Source: Butyrivibrio sp. WCD3002
GTDB taxonomy: Bacteria; Bacillota; Clostridia; Lachnospirales; Lachnospiraceae
Assembly: GCF_000424265.1 (NCBI RefSeq)
Contig: NZ_AUJO01000001.1
Span: forward strand, 62,001 to 126,000
DNA length: 64,000 bases
Direction: 5' to 3'
The notes beneath the pieces were generated by a model. It did no database searches, was not told where the DNA came from, and saw only the letters and a program-made list of their open reading frames with translations. The translations under genes and the position numbers were made by a program. Positions 57,501 to 64,000 of this stretch are shown here, in pieces (position 1 is the stretch's first letter; each line of letters begins with the position of its first letter).

Positions 57501-57730
57501 CAAGTATGGGCGGAATTCAGATGGATGCTCTTTTCATAGATGAGGGCTTTGGAACACTGGATAGGAAGTCTATCGATAATGCCATGGATATTCTTCTTGG
57601 GCTTTCAAATGCCAATAAGCTTGTAGGTGTCATAAGCCACAGAGAGGAGCTGGTAGAGAATATCCCGCAGCAGATAAAGGTTAAAAAGGGAAAGAATGGC
57701 AGTACAATCGAGATAGAGACAGGAATGTAA
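54545..57730 (+). CDS. sbcC: DNA exonuclease subunit SbcC
   Basis: The 1061-residue Rad50-type SMC-like ATPase has Walker A CGDTGAGKTTIFDAI near residue 35, Q-loop MIAQGEFWSLL, two long coiled coils around a zinc hook CPVC at Cys533-Cys536 (EKCPVCGSVHHPEP), signature NLSGGESFKASLSLALGLSD and Walker B DALFIDEGFGTLD, then SHREEL. It forms the DNA-end clamp with SbcD. A terminator follows its stop. Confidence 0.96.
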   Translation: MKPIKLEISAIGPYAGKAKEIDFTKFEEKGLFLICGDTGAGKTTIFDAICFALYGQTSGNYRDTKNLRSEYAADGTESYVDFYFSHQGHEYHVYRQPAYERPKQRGTGMVSVKEKAILYEDDKVQVEGLTPVNNAVKDLLGIDYKQFKQIAMIAQGEFWSLLNANTDQRTDILRTIFMTNSYKDIEFKLKAKMDAAFGVKIRTQESILQYFNDVVVADPEALPEDIIELRERVKAAKSVWNTEELVSSIDRIVEIDEKKNEEIKDGLGKLEEELSGANKELATATDNNMFIETLEATLKKKNELDEKRPRMDKLKDITEKQKNAVYKCKPQLDQIEKLSANIETTKASIEKAEKDLEENKSHMEAAVERLENAESKNDRALELNNLVNKIESEKEKYINRDNLNTRAKALKKKSEDITGRLEDITKKETELKEKTERLVKTVSELSDAPQRLASLDASYKELSEILSDLNDIADERIPSLNGKKALLLEKQSKFESAREAYDKAFESKNDAEKILENSRAGILAATLKDGEKCPVCGSVHHPEPAILSKESITEEEFKKLSELCDKALSAKNKALTEAEKDKASVTEIENQLRVNAMDILEKDVFGDRSLEGAAFDEIAGKIAPARDELKTVISEKETEIAKVKTDTLALSEADAELKKAQGEERDKLLEEKDNLLKEQSENSKEYSACIGALGELEQLSYPDLAAATTAMEEAGKEYKDITHEIEEARTAKQNLDKRVTELDATIKTLNEALTKDSDEYARKEKEFELLISQMSFESVDDLKAYIVPEKEIEEGEKTLSDYKTEVKLCASNLEKAKKDAEGRSYVDIEALQENVDELNARVNAIRSDAGKIGLRIETNKERRDKIKAQDEAFSKAVKEHDTCKRLYSLVKGTTGNGKITLEQYIQAAGFDGIIRAANRRLYPMSDNQFELFRQRDLLGRQSNTFLDLEVLDNFTGKRRPVGNLSGGESFKASLSLALGLSDTVSSSMGGIQMDALFIDEGFGTLDRKSIDNAMDILLGLSNANKLVGVISHREELVENIPQQIKVKKGKNGSTIEIETGM

Positions 57731-57765
57731 TCTAAAGCTTAAATACATATAACGAAAAAGGTCAG

Positions 57766-57822
57766 TGACCGGAGATATCGAACATTTGAAATAGAAGTGT
57801 TCGATATGTTCCGGTCATTTTT
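57766..57822 (+). terminator. Terminator after sbcC
   Basis: TGACCGGAGATATCGAACA and TGTTCGATATGTTCCGGTCA form a long stem with one bulge, followed by TTTTTATT. Confidence 0.9.
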
Positions 57823-57932
57823 ATTGCATGTGTTCATTAAGCTCCAAGAGGGGTAGTACAGGGAAAACATTTGTGATACCGTCCATATTGTTATTAGAAA
57901 ACAAAAGAGTTTATGGAAACGAGGAGAGAGTT

Positions 57933-59315
57933 ATGAAAAAGACATATCCACTTACTCCGGCGCAGAACATGCACTACAAATGGATTAAGGAATATGGAAC
58001 ACAGCAGGTTTCAGGACTTAGCGTTGTAGCTTCCCTGAAGGCTGAAATTGATTTTGGACTTCTCAAAAAATGTATTCAGCTTGAGATGGAAAGATACGGA
58101 TGCATGAGGCTTAGGTTCACAAAGGCCGATGAAGAGGGGAATGTCAGACAGTATCTTAAAAAGGATTCAAGAGATATTCCATTAAAGGATCTTACGGGAA
58201 TGAGTCTGAAGGAAGCAGATGACCTTATGCAAAGCTGGGCCTATAAAACCTTTGATGGTGACGACATACCCATGTGTGAGGTTTTTATGGTTAAGCTCCC
58301 TGAGGAGTATCGCGGATTTTTCATACACATGGATCACAGACTTATTGATTCCTGCGGGGTAATGGTTATGACCAATGATATCATGGCTCTTTATACCCAT
58401 TACAGATTTGGCTCTGATTACCCGGAAGACCTTGCGGATTTTGAAAGTGTCTTAGAAGCGGATCTGCAAAAGGCAGGAAATGAGAAGCGTTTTAACAGGG
58501 ATAAACGGTTCTGGGATGAACAGCTCGATAAGCTGGGAGAGCCTTTGTATTCGGATATACAGGGCCCTTCGGTTCTGGAGGAGTCAAGGAAAAGACATAA
58601 GAATAAAAAACTAAGGAGTGCTGATATAGAGCGCAAGGAACTGTTTGTGACAGTAAAGGATTATAAGCTTGATCCTGAGCCTTCCAAGAGATTGTTTGAT
58701 TTTTGCCAGAATCACAATATCTCAATGACAAATCTTTTGCTTCTTGGAATCAGAACATATCTGTCAAAGCAAAACGGTGGACAGGAGGACATTTCAATAC
58801 AGAACTTCATATCAAGAAGAGCCACAAGGGATGAGTGGACATCAGGCGGCAGCAGGACCATCATGTTCCCTTGCAGAACAGTAATTGCCGCAGATACGGA
58901 ATTTATCGATGCTGCATATGAAGTCCAGAATACACAGAACAGGATATACATGCACAGTAATTATGATCCGGCGCTTATCTATGATGAGATAAAAAAGCGT
59001 TACGGTACGCCCGAGGATACTACTTATGAGAGCTGTTATCTCACCTATCAGCCAATGCCGGTGAAGATGTCGAACCCATTTCTTAAGGATATACCGATGC
59101 ATGCCAAGTGGTTTGCAAACGGAGCGGCAACAAAGAAGATGTATCTTACGGTTTCACACACGGAGGATGGCGGAATGAACTTTTCATATCACTACCAGAC
59201 AGTGCAGCTATCGGAAAAGGATGTGGAACTGATGAATTACTACCTGATGAGAATACTGTTCAGAGGAATCGAGCAGCCGGATATGACGGTTGGTGAATTG
59301 ATGGAAGCGGTTTAA
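57933..59315 (+). CDS. Stand-alone condensation-domain (NRPS-type) protein
   Basis: The start at 57933 follows GAGGAGAGAG. An in-frame upstream ATG at 57828 lies next to the preceding terminator. The 460-residue protein is a single condensation/CoA-acyltransferase fold. It starts with the C-domain signature YPLTPAQNMHYKW. The active-site motif reads FIHMDHRLIDSCGVMV, with His135 and Asp139 of HHxxxDG kept but the first His replaced by Asp and Gly by Ser. ISMTNLLLLGIRTYLSKQ and QNFISRRAT are later core strands. Such proteins join an acyl group on a carrier protein to an amine or alcohol. An ACP and an AMP ligase follow immediately, so the three probably form one pathway. Acceptor and product are unknown. 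Confidence 0.82.
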   Translation: MKKTYPLTPAQNMHYKWIKEYGTQQVSGLSVVASLKAEIDFGLLKKCIQLEMERYGCMRLRFTKADEEGNVRQYLKKDSRDIPLKDLTGMSLKEADDLMQSWAYKTFDGDDIPMCEVFMVKLPEEYRGFFIHMDHRLIDSCGVMVMTNDIMALYTHYRFGSDYPEDLADFESVLEADLQKAGNEKRFNRDKRFWDEQLDKLGEPLYSDIQGPSVLEESRKRHKNKKLRSADIERKELFVTVKDYKLDPEPSKRLFDFCQNHNISMTNLLLLGIRTYLSKQNGGQEDISIQNFISRRATRDEWTSGGSRTIMFPCRTVIAADTEFIDAAYEVQNTQNRIYMHSNYDPALIYDEIKKRYGTPEDTTYESCYLTYQPMPVKMSNPFLKDIPMHAKWFANGAATKKMYLTVSHTEDGGMNFSYHYQTVQLSEKDVELMNYYLMRILFRGIEQPDMTVGELMEAV

Positions 59316-59349
59316 GTAATCACTTAGTGAGGTTTAAGGAGGAGACATT

Positions 59350-59589
59350 ATGAGTAAAGAGATGAAGTTCAAAACTATTATTGCGCAGTATTGTGAGGTT
59401 TTGCCGGAGAAGATGAAGGGGGACTTAAGGTTCAGAGAGGATCTGGGATTCAGTTCATTGGATTTTATGTCATTTCTTGGAGAGCTGGAGGATGAATTTG
59501 ATGTTGAATTAGAGCCGGAGCAGGCTACTTCTATTTCAACCGTCGGTGAAGCACTGGAGCTTTTGAATGAGCTGGATATGGCAAGCTGA
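59350..59589 (+). CDS. Dedicated acyl carrier protein
   Basis: The 79-residue acidic carrier protein differs from AcpP at 43814. The phosphopantetheine Ser36 sits in LGFSSLDFMSFLGELEDEF, with SSL replacing the usual DSL. The start follows AAGGAGGAGAC. Its place between the condensation protein and the AMP ligase suggests that it shuttles the ligase product to the condensation protein, as in dissociated NRPS or Dlt-like systems. Confidence 0.9.
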   Translation: MSKEMKFKTIIAQYCEVLPEKMKGDLRFREDLGFSSLDFMSFLGELEDEFDVELEPEQATSISTVGEALELLNELDMAS

Positions 59590-59687
59590 CGGCATGATGC
59601 ATAGTGAGTCCTGATGGTATTTAGCAGAATGTGAGATAAAGCACATAAGGTCAGGCAAAACTGCATTTAGGTATTAAGGAGGAGACC

Positions 59688-61262
59688 ATGAAAAATATAA
59701 GATCTATCTGGGATGACACTGTAAAGAAATACGCAAAGCTTCCGGCTCTTAGGTGGCTTTCGAAAAAGAATATATGTGAAAAGAGCTATGGGGAAATAGA
59801 TGAGAAGGTTAAGGATGTCAGAGCTATGCTGGAAAAAGGTGGATACAGAGGCTCACATATCGCACTTATCGGTACCAGCTCCGAACAGTGGCTTGAAGGA
59901 TATCTTGGAATAGTCACAGGAGTAAATATCGCAGTACCTCTTGATGCTAATCTTCCTGATGATGAGCTTATAGAGCTTTTGCAAAGGGCTGACTGCGAGG
60001 CACTTTTCTTATCGGAGGCAAGAGCTTCATTAAAGGAAAAGGCATTAGAAAGTTGTCCTAAGATAAGAGATATTTGGATGCTGACAAAGGAAGAGTTCGA
60101 AGCTTTCCCGAAGCACGATATAGAGGTGTCAGGAGCCGGAGATTATGAAATTGCAACGATTATCTATACCTCGGGAACAACCGGAAAAAGCAAGGGAGTA
60201 ATGCTTAGTCAGGAGAACCTTGCTGAAAACGTGAATAACGTTGTATATGATGCAAATCCGGGATGTGTGGTGCTTAGCGTTCTGCCGATTCATCATGCAT
60301 ATTGTCTTGTGATGGACTACCTTAAGACTCTTTCTCTTGGCTCGGTTGTATGTATCAATGATTCCTTTATGCATATGGTGAGGAATATGTCTGTTTTTAA
60401 GCCTGAAGTAATGCTGATGGTGCCTCTTATGATAGAGACGATTTATAAGAAGGTGGCATCGGCGGAGCAGGATGCTATTGCAAGAGCCATGGAGGCAACA
60501 GGTGTCCCTGAATCGGCAATCCCCAATAATGTACTGTACGCTATAAGAAGGGGTATTTATGAAAAGGTCTTTGGCGGTAAGCTTCGCATAATCTTCACGG
60601 GCGGAGCTCACCTTGATTCCTTCTATATTGAGAAGTTTGCAGAATACGGAATCGATGTACTTGAGGGCTATGGTATGAGTGAGTGCTCACCTGTAATTAC
60701 AAGTAACACGCCGGATAATCATAAGCCGGGATCCATAGGAAAGCCCCTTAAGAATGTTGAGATTGCGTTTGAGAATGGAGAGATTCTTGTCCGGGGCAGC
60801 AGCGTTATGAAGGGTTATTACAAGATGCCTGATGAAACAGCGGAGACCATCACAGACGGATGGCTTCACACAGGGGATAAGGGATATATTGATGAGGATG
60901 GTTATCTTTTCATAAATGGAAGAGTAAAGAATCTGATTATAATGTCCAATGGCGAGAACGTATCACCTGAAGAGATAGAGAACAAACTGGCTCTGCATCC
61001 GCTTATAGCAGAGGTTGTAATAACCGGTGAAAACAACGGACTTACGGCAAGGATTTTCCCTGAACCTGAGCAGGTGGATAAAAGAAAACTCTCAGAGGAG
61101 GATATCAGAGAAGAAATACAGAGCTTCATCGATGAGTTCAACAAATCACAGCCCACCTACAGACACATCACAGCACTGGTTATCCGCAAGACGCCCTTTA
61201 TCAGAAATACCACAGGCAAAATAAAAAGGCAGGATGCTCTTAAAGAGAATCCTGCCGCATAG
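59688..61262 (+). CDS. AMP-dependent acyl ligase
   Basis: The 524-residue adenylating enzyme has the P-loop-like motif IIYTSGTTGKSKGVMLS (about residues 157-173), GYGMSECSPVITSN, WLHTGDKGYIDEDGYLFINGR and the C-terminal catalytic Lys in TTGKIKRQDA. It resembles long-chain acyl-CoA/acyl-ACP ligases more than amino acid adenylation domains. With an ACP encoded 98 bp upstream, acyl-AMP formation and loading onto that ACP is the likely role. The acyl chain is not known. It converges with the TetR gene across only 14 bp, with no visible hairpin. Confidence 0.9.
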   Translation: MKNIRSIWDDTVKKYAKLPALRWLSKKNICEKSYGEIDEKVKDVRAMLEKGGYRGSHIALIGTSSEQWLEGYLGIVTGVNIAVPLDANLPDDELIELLQRADCEALFLSEARASLKEKALESCPKIRDIWMLTKEEFEAFPKHDIEVSGAGDYEIATIIYTSGTTGKSKGVMLSQENLAENVNNVVYDANPGCVVLSVLPIHHAYCLVMDYLKTLSLGSVVCINDSFMHMVRNMSVFKPEVMLMVPLMIETIYKKVASAEQDAIARAMEATGVPESAIPNNVLYAIRRGIYEKVFGGKLRIIFTGGAHLDSFYIEKFAEYGIDVLEGYGMSECSPVITSNTPDNHKPGSIGKPLKNVEIAFENGEILVRGSSVMKGYYKMPDETAETITDGWLHTGDKGYIDEDGYLFINGRVKNLIIMSNGENVSPEEIENKLALHPLIAEVVITGENNGLTARIFPEPEQVDKRKLSEEDIREEIQSFIDEFNKSQPTYRHITALVIRKTPFIRNTTGKIKRQDALKENPAA

Positions 61263-61276
61263 CAGCCATATTAAAA

Positions 61277-61849
61277 TCAATACATAAACGGGAAAATACC
61301 GTTCAAAAAGATAGTAGTAAGAATATCAGCAATATTTTCAGCCGGGGATGCGAAGTCCTCGGCTGTCCATTTGTGAAGGACGCCGATGGTGGCACCTATT
61401 GTGCCGGCAATCATGTATGTGTACTGTTCTTTGGAAACGTTTTGAAAGTGGTATTCATCTGACCTGCCCGTTACATATTTATGGAACATAAGCATGGCCT
61501 TTTCAAAGAACCCGTCACCTCTTGCGCTCTCTAGAAGTCCTGCAAGAAAGGGATTCTTTTTGGTGTAATTGCAGATCGCCAGAAAATAGGAGCGGCAGAT
61601 ATCCTTGTTATTTTCAGGGTGGAAGCTTTCCATCATGTGAAAAATGTCATCTATGGTCTTATCCTCAGCTGCAGTTACCAGTGCGGGAATGTTCTCGTAG
61701 TGGTTATAGAAGGTGCTGCGGACAATGCCGGCCCTTTTTATCACATCAGAAACTGTGATCTTATCAAAATCCTTTTCCTTAATGAGCAGGAAAAATGCAT
61801 CTATTATGGCATCCTCAGCGGTGCTGTAACGTTCATCAAGTTCATTCAT
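61277..61849 (-). CDS. TetR-family regulator
   Basis: The 190-residue protein has a TetR N-terminal DNA-binding domain: AIIDAFFLLIKEKDFDKITVSDVIKRAGIVRSTFYNHYENIPAL. The ligand domain follows, with a C-terminal TetR_C-type MIAGTIGATIGVLHKWTAE. It is convergent with the condensation/ACP/ligase operon and probably controls it. A lipid-like ligand would fit. No operator was identified with confidence. Confidence 0.9.
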   Translation of the reverse strand: MNELDERYSTAEDAIIDAFFLLIKEKDFDKITVSDVIKRAGIVRSTFYNHYENIPALVTAAEDKTIDDIFHMMESFHPENNKDICRSYFLAICNYTKKNPFLAGLLESARGDGFFEKAMLMFHKYVTGRSDEYHFQNVSKEQYTYMIAGTIGATIGVLHKWTAEDFASPAENIADILTTIFLNGIFPFMY

Positions 61850-62002
61850 GTTTAGCCTCTGTTTATGGTACGTGTTAAAAGTTATTGAGATTATATCACA
61901 ATGTTATGTCAGTACGGGATATTTTTCCTTTTACCATAACGGCTTTCTGTGTAGTATAATCGTTATTTGAGGGGAAGAAAAAAAGTTTTAGGGGAAAAAC
62001 TT

Positions 62003-63670
62003 ATGAAGACAATCAAAGAAACTTTCTTACTTTTCATCACATCCATGATGTGTATTTTTTCTGTGTTTGTGTGTTCATCCATTGTATCCAAAGCGGCGTC
62101 AAATGAAGCAGCGACTGAGGTTCGATTCGAAGGAGATCATGTTCACTTCAAAACAATATCAGAAGGTTATTATGCCTGCATGATAGCAAACAGCCAAAAT
62201 GGAAGCAAAGATAAAATCTTTTTTTACGGGTATATTTCCGGCTCTAACTTAGACAACCCGCGCCTTGGAACCTTTCAGAATGTTTCGCTTAAGGCAAATG
62301 AAACTATTGATTACAAAGGAAGCTGGAAGTATAACCAGCTGGGGAAGATGACTTTGTATGTTTTATATTCATCCGAACCCATTACACTTTCTTCAAATAA
62401 GGCATACATAAGTGATTATAAAAAGAATTCCAAATTAAGAATTTCTGAGTATTCAACGACTATCAGCAAGAAAACACCTATGGCAAAGGATTATATTGTA
62501 GGAAAAGAAGTTGGTGTTAAAAACACGTACGTATCTTTCAAGGCTGTGTCATCGGATTTGATTGCTGAGTATTACAGCTCTCCTTCAAGAATTGAAGCAG
62601 GTTGTACTGTAAAGTTTTTTTTGACAAACAACGAATTTGTTATCAGAACCATGTCAAGTGATCTGAACAGCTGCGCAAACTCTGATTCTGTGAAGATAAA
62701 GTTAAAGGATATACCAGGTAGGTACAATGTTACCCTGTCTTATACCGGTGGGGGAGGTTTTGCCAGCCTGGATCCCAGGGAAATCAGCAAAACAGACTGG
62801 GGTATCAAAGGGGCAAAGTTTAATCTTTATAAGACAACATGTAAAGGATCCAAGTTCAAAGAATGGAAGATTATATCAGGTAAAGCGACAATAACCAATG
62901 ATACTCTTGTTCTTACAGATTCAGATGTTGAAATTCAAGCAGTTTTTGAAAGAGATCCTGATTATGCCCCTTCAGAGCCTGAAAAACCCATGTGCACAGT
63001 AGGCTTCGATCCAAATGGCGGAAGCGGAACCATGAAAAGAATATCTGTTGAGCAGGGATCATATTACACATTGCCGTCATGCACATTTATAGCTCCTAAA
63101 GGCAAAGAATTTGATAGGTGGGACATGGGTGAACCGGGTTCAAAAATCAGGATTACCGGATTGACAGTACTACAGGCTTTGTGGAAAGATAGAACGGTAG
63201 AAGAGCCGGAACCGGCAAAAGATCCCGAGCCATCAGAAAATTCTGGGCCATTAGATAATTCCAAAACAACAGAAAAGCCCGAAACATCAACTCAGACCGA
63301 GGGGGCTCCTAAAGTAAAGGAAACACCCACTTCCCATGAAGCTGAATCGGCAGCTTCCGAGGATATCGATTCAAAACAAAAGACCACGAAGTTCTCAAAG
63401 CTCACAGCCCAAAAGAATAGCATTACTCTTAAATGGAAGAAGCAGACTAAGGGCGGAATCAAGGGCTATGAGATTCAGTATAGTACAGATAAAGGTTTCT
63501 CAAAAAATATAAAAACCGTAACTGTAAGTAATGCAAAAACGACATCAAAAACAATAAAGCGTCTGAAATCCGGAAGGAAGTATTATTTCAGAATCCGCAC
63601 CTACAAGAAAGCTGGTTCTGATAAGATATATTCAATATGGAGTAATATCAAAAAGCTGAAAACAAAATAA
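62003..63670 (+). CDS. Secreted InlB-repeat / Fn3 protein
   Basis: The start at 62003 follows TTAGGGGAAAAAC. The 555-residue protein has a signal peptide (FLLFITSMMCIFSVFVCSSIV, cleavage near SKAAS), a large domain of unknown type (about residues 35-240), two segments like InlB/Flg_new beta-grasp repeats (KFKEWKIISGKATI...VEIQAVF and VGFDPNGGSGTMKRISVEQG), a Pro/Glu/Ser/Thr-rich linker around 400-460, and a C-terminal fibronectin III module (ITLKWKKQTKGGIKGYEIQYS...YYFRIRTYK). No sorting signal is visible. It is probably an adhesin or polymer-binding exoprotein. Confidence 0.85.
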   Translation: MKTIKETFLLFITSMMCIFSVFVCSSIVSKAASNEAATEVRFEGDHVHFKTISEGYYACMIANSQNGSKDKIFFYGYISGSNLDNPRLGTFQNVSLKANETIDYKGSWKYNQLGKMTLYVLYSSEPITLSSNKAYISDYKKNSKLRISEYSTTISKKTPMAKDYIVGKEVGVKNTYVSFKAVSSDLIAEYYSSPSRIEAGCTVKFFLTNNEFVIRTMSSDLNSCANSDSVKIKLKDIPGRYNVTLSYTGGGGFASLDPREISKTDWGIKGAKFNLYKTTCKGSKFKEWKIISGKATITNDTLVLTDSDVEIQAVFERDPDYAPSEPEKPMCTVGFDPNGGSGTMKRISVEQGSYYTLPSCTFIAPKGKEFDRWDMGEPGSKIRITGLTVLQALWKDRTVEEPEPAKDPEPSENSGPLDNSKTTEKPETSTQTEGAPKVKETPTSHEAESAASEDIDSKQKTTKFSKLTAQKNSITLKWKKQTKGGIKGYEIQYSTDKGFSKNIKTVTVSNAKTTSKTIKRLKSGRKYYFRIRTYKKAGSDKIYSIWSNIKKLKTK

Positions 63671-63691
63671 TATCATGGGAGATGCATAAAT

Positions 63692-63735
63692 AAAGCCATT
63701 GAAGAGTATGAAATGATACTTTTCGATGGCTTTTA
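63692..63735 (+). terminator. Terminator of the InlB/Fn3 gene
   Basis: AAAGCCATTGAAGAGTA and TACTTTTCGATGGCTTT pair along 17 bases with mismatches, followed by TAATT. Confidence 0.75.
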
Positions 63736-63902
63736 ATTCGTTTAATTATTTTTTTGGCGATAATTAATATGCAATTAAGATATGGGGCGTAAAATTATAG
63801 AAATGAAAAGTTGATTAAACTTTTAGTGATGCGTTTAAGGAGGATTTTATATCTAGAGGAAACAGCAGAGCATTATGGTTAACAAATTTGATAAGAAGGG
63901 TA

Positions 63903-64000
63903 ATGTGTATGAGTATAGTAATGGCACTTTTCCTGATAGCATTCAGTACTAGTGCCAAGGCAAGTGGAAACTGGTATGAGGATTTTGTTTATACTTTGGA
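63903..64000 (+). CDS. Secreted protein, 5' fragment at the window edge
   Basis: The frame encodes a signal peptide (MSIVMALFLIAFSTSAKA, cleavage before SGNWYED) and is open at the right edge. ATGs at 63903 and 63909 are the nearest standard starts, with GAAGGG just upstream. However, the best ribosome site, AAGGAGG, sits 5 bp before an in-frame ATA at 63849, which would add the N-terminus SRGNSRALWLTNLIRRV and give the signal peptide the positive charge it otherwise lacks. The start is therefore uncertain. The family is unknown, but neighbours suggest a surface or secreted protein. Confidence 0.6.
   Translation, partial: MCMSIVMALFLIAFSTSAKASGNWYEDFVYTL

Noticed and set aside
59350-61262. 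Dlt operon (D-alanylation of teichoic acid)
   Set aside because: A ligase-carrier pair is present, but there is no DltB or DltD, and the ligase resembles acyl rather than D-alanine ligases.

Overview
The window comes from a moderately AT-rich, Gram-positive-type anaerobe of the Lachnospiraceae, most likely Butyrivibrio or a close relative. The call is inference from gene content. The pointers are a family 3 beta-glucosidase with permuted domain order as known from Butyrivibrio and Ruminococcus, a DUF5050 protein, pyruvate phosphate dikinase, a FabK-type fatty acid operon, meso-diaminopimelate dehydrogenase, HrcA/CIRCE-type control of groESL, and secreted BspA-type leucine-rich repeat proteins. 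No rRNA, tRNA, insertion sequence with a transposase, prophage or CRISPR array was seen.

Layout. 1-3.3 kb: secreted proteins (a partial LRR protein, a transglutaminase/Ig/LRR protein, a CAP-domain lipoprotein). 3.4-6.3 kb: a three-gene ABC importer. 6.5-9.1 kb, minus strand: pyrB-pyrI and a membrane-anchored DUF5050 protein. 9.3-15.6 kb: a chorismate mutase/AAA+ fusion followed by a polyphosphate operon (ppx, ppk, maf) and a small acidic protein. 15.6-18.1 kb: a small secreted protein, a 35-codon ORF, a 161-bp palindrome, a 64-bp repeat array, a broken secreted-protein gene and an orotate phosphoribosyltransferase-like gene. 18.2-29.4 kb: a GH95 glycosidase, HAD phosphatase, diguanylate cyclase, PHP phosphoesterase, MFS transporter, ABC-F ATPase, purC and a phosphodiesterase. 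29.5-37.4 kb: ppdK, a GH3 glycosidase, ddh, a small unknown and a metallophosphoesterase. 37.4-40.4 kb: CIRCE-groES-groEL, then a repeat-rich gap with a second copy of the 64-bp array. 40.4-43.6 kb: a FIST sensor with a soluble chemoreceptor, and an orphan helical protein. 43.7-51.4 kb: the fatty acid synthesis operon acpP-accD-accA-fabH-fabK-fabD-fabG-fabF-fabZ behind a 23-bp palindromic operator candidate. 51.5-57.7 kb: an iron alcohol dehydrogenase, a MarR regulator and sbcD-sbcC. 57.9-61.9 kb: a stand-alone condensation-domain protein, an acyl carrier protein and an AMP ligase, facing a TetR regulator. 62-64 kb: a secreted InlB-like/Fn3 protein and the start of another secreted protein.

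The parts that best repay a second look are the two 64-bp hairpin arrays about 23 kb apart with exactly the same period, the condensation/ACP/ligase operon (a minimal dissociated acyl-transfer assembly line with unknown product), the chorismate mutase-AAA+ fusion in front of the polyphosphate genes, and the fatty acid operon operator. All assignments rest on reading motifs by eye. No database search was run.
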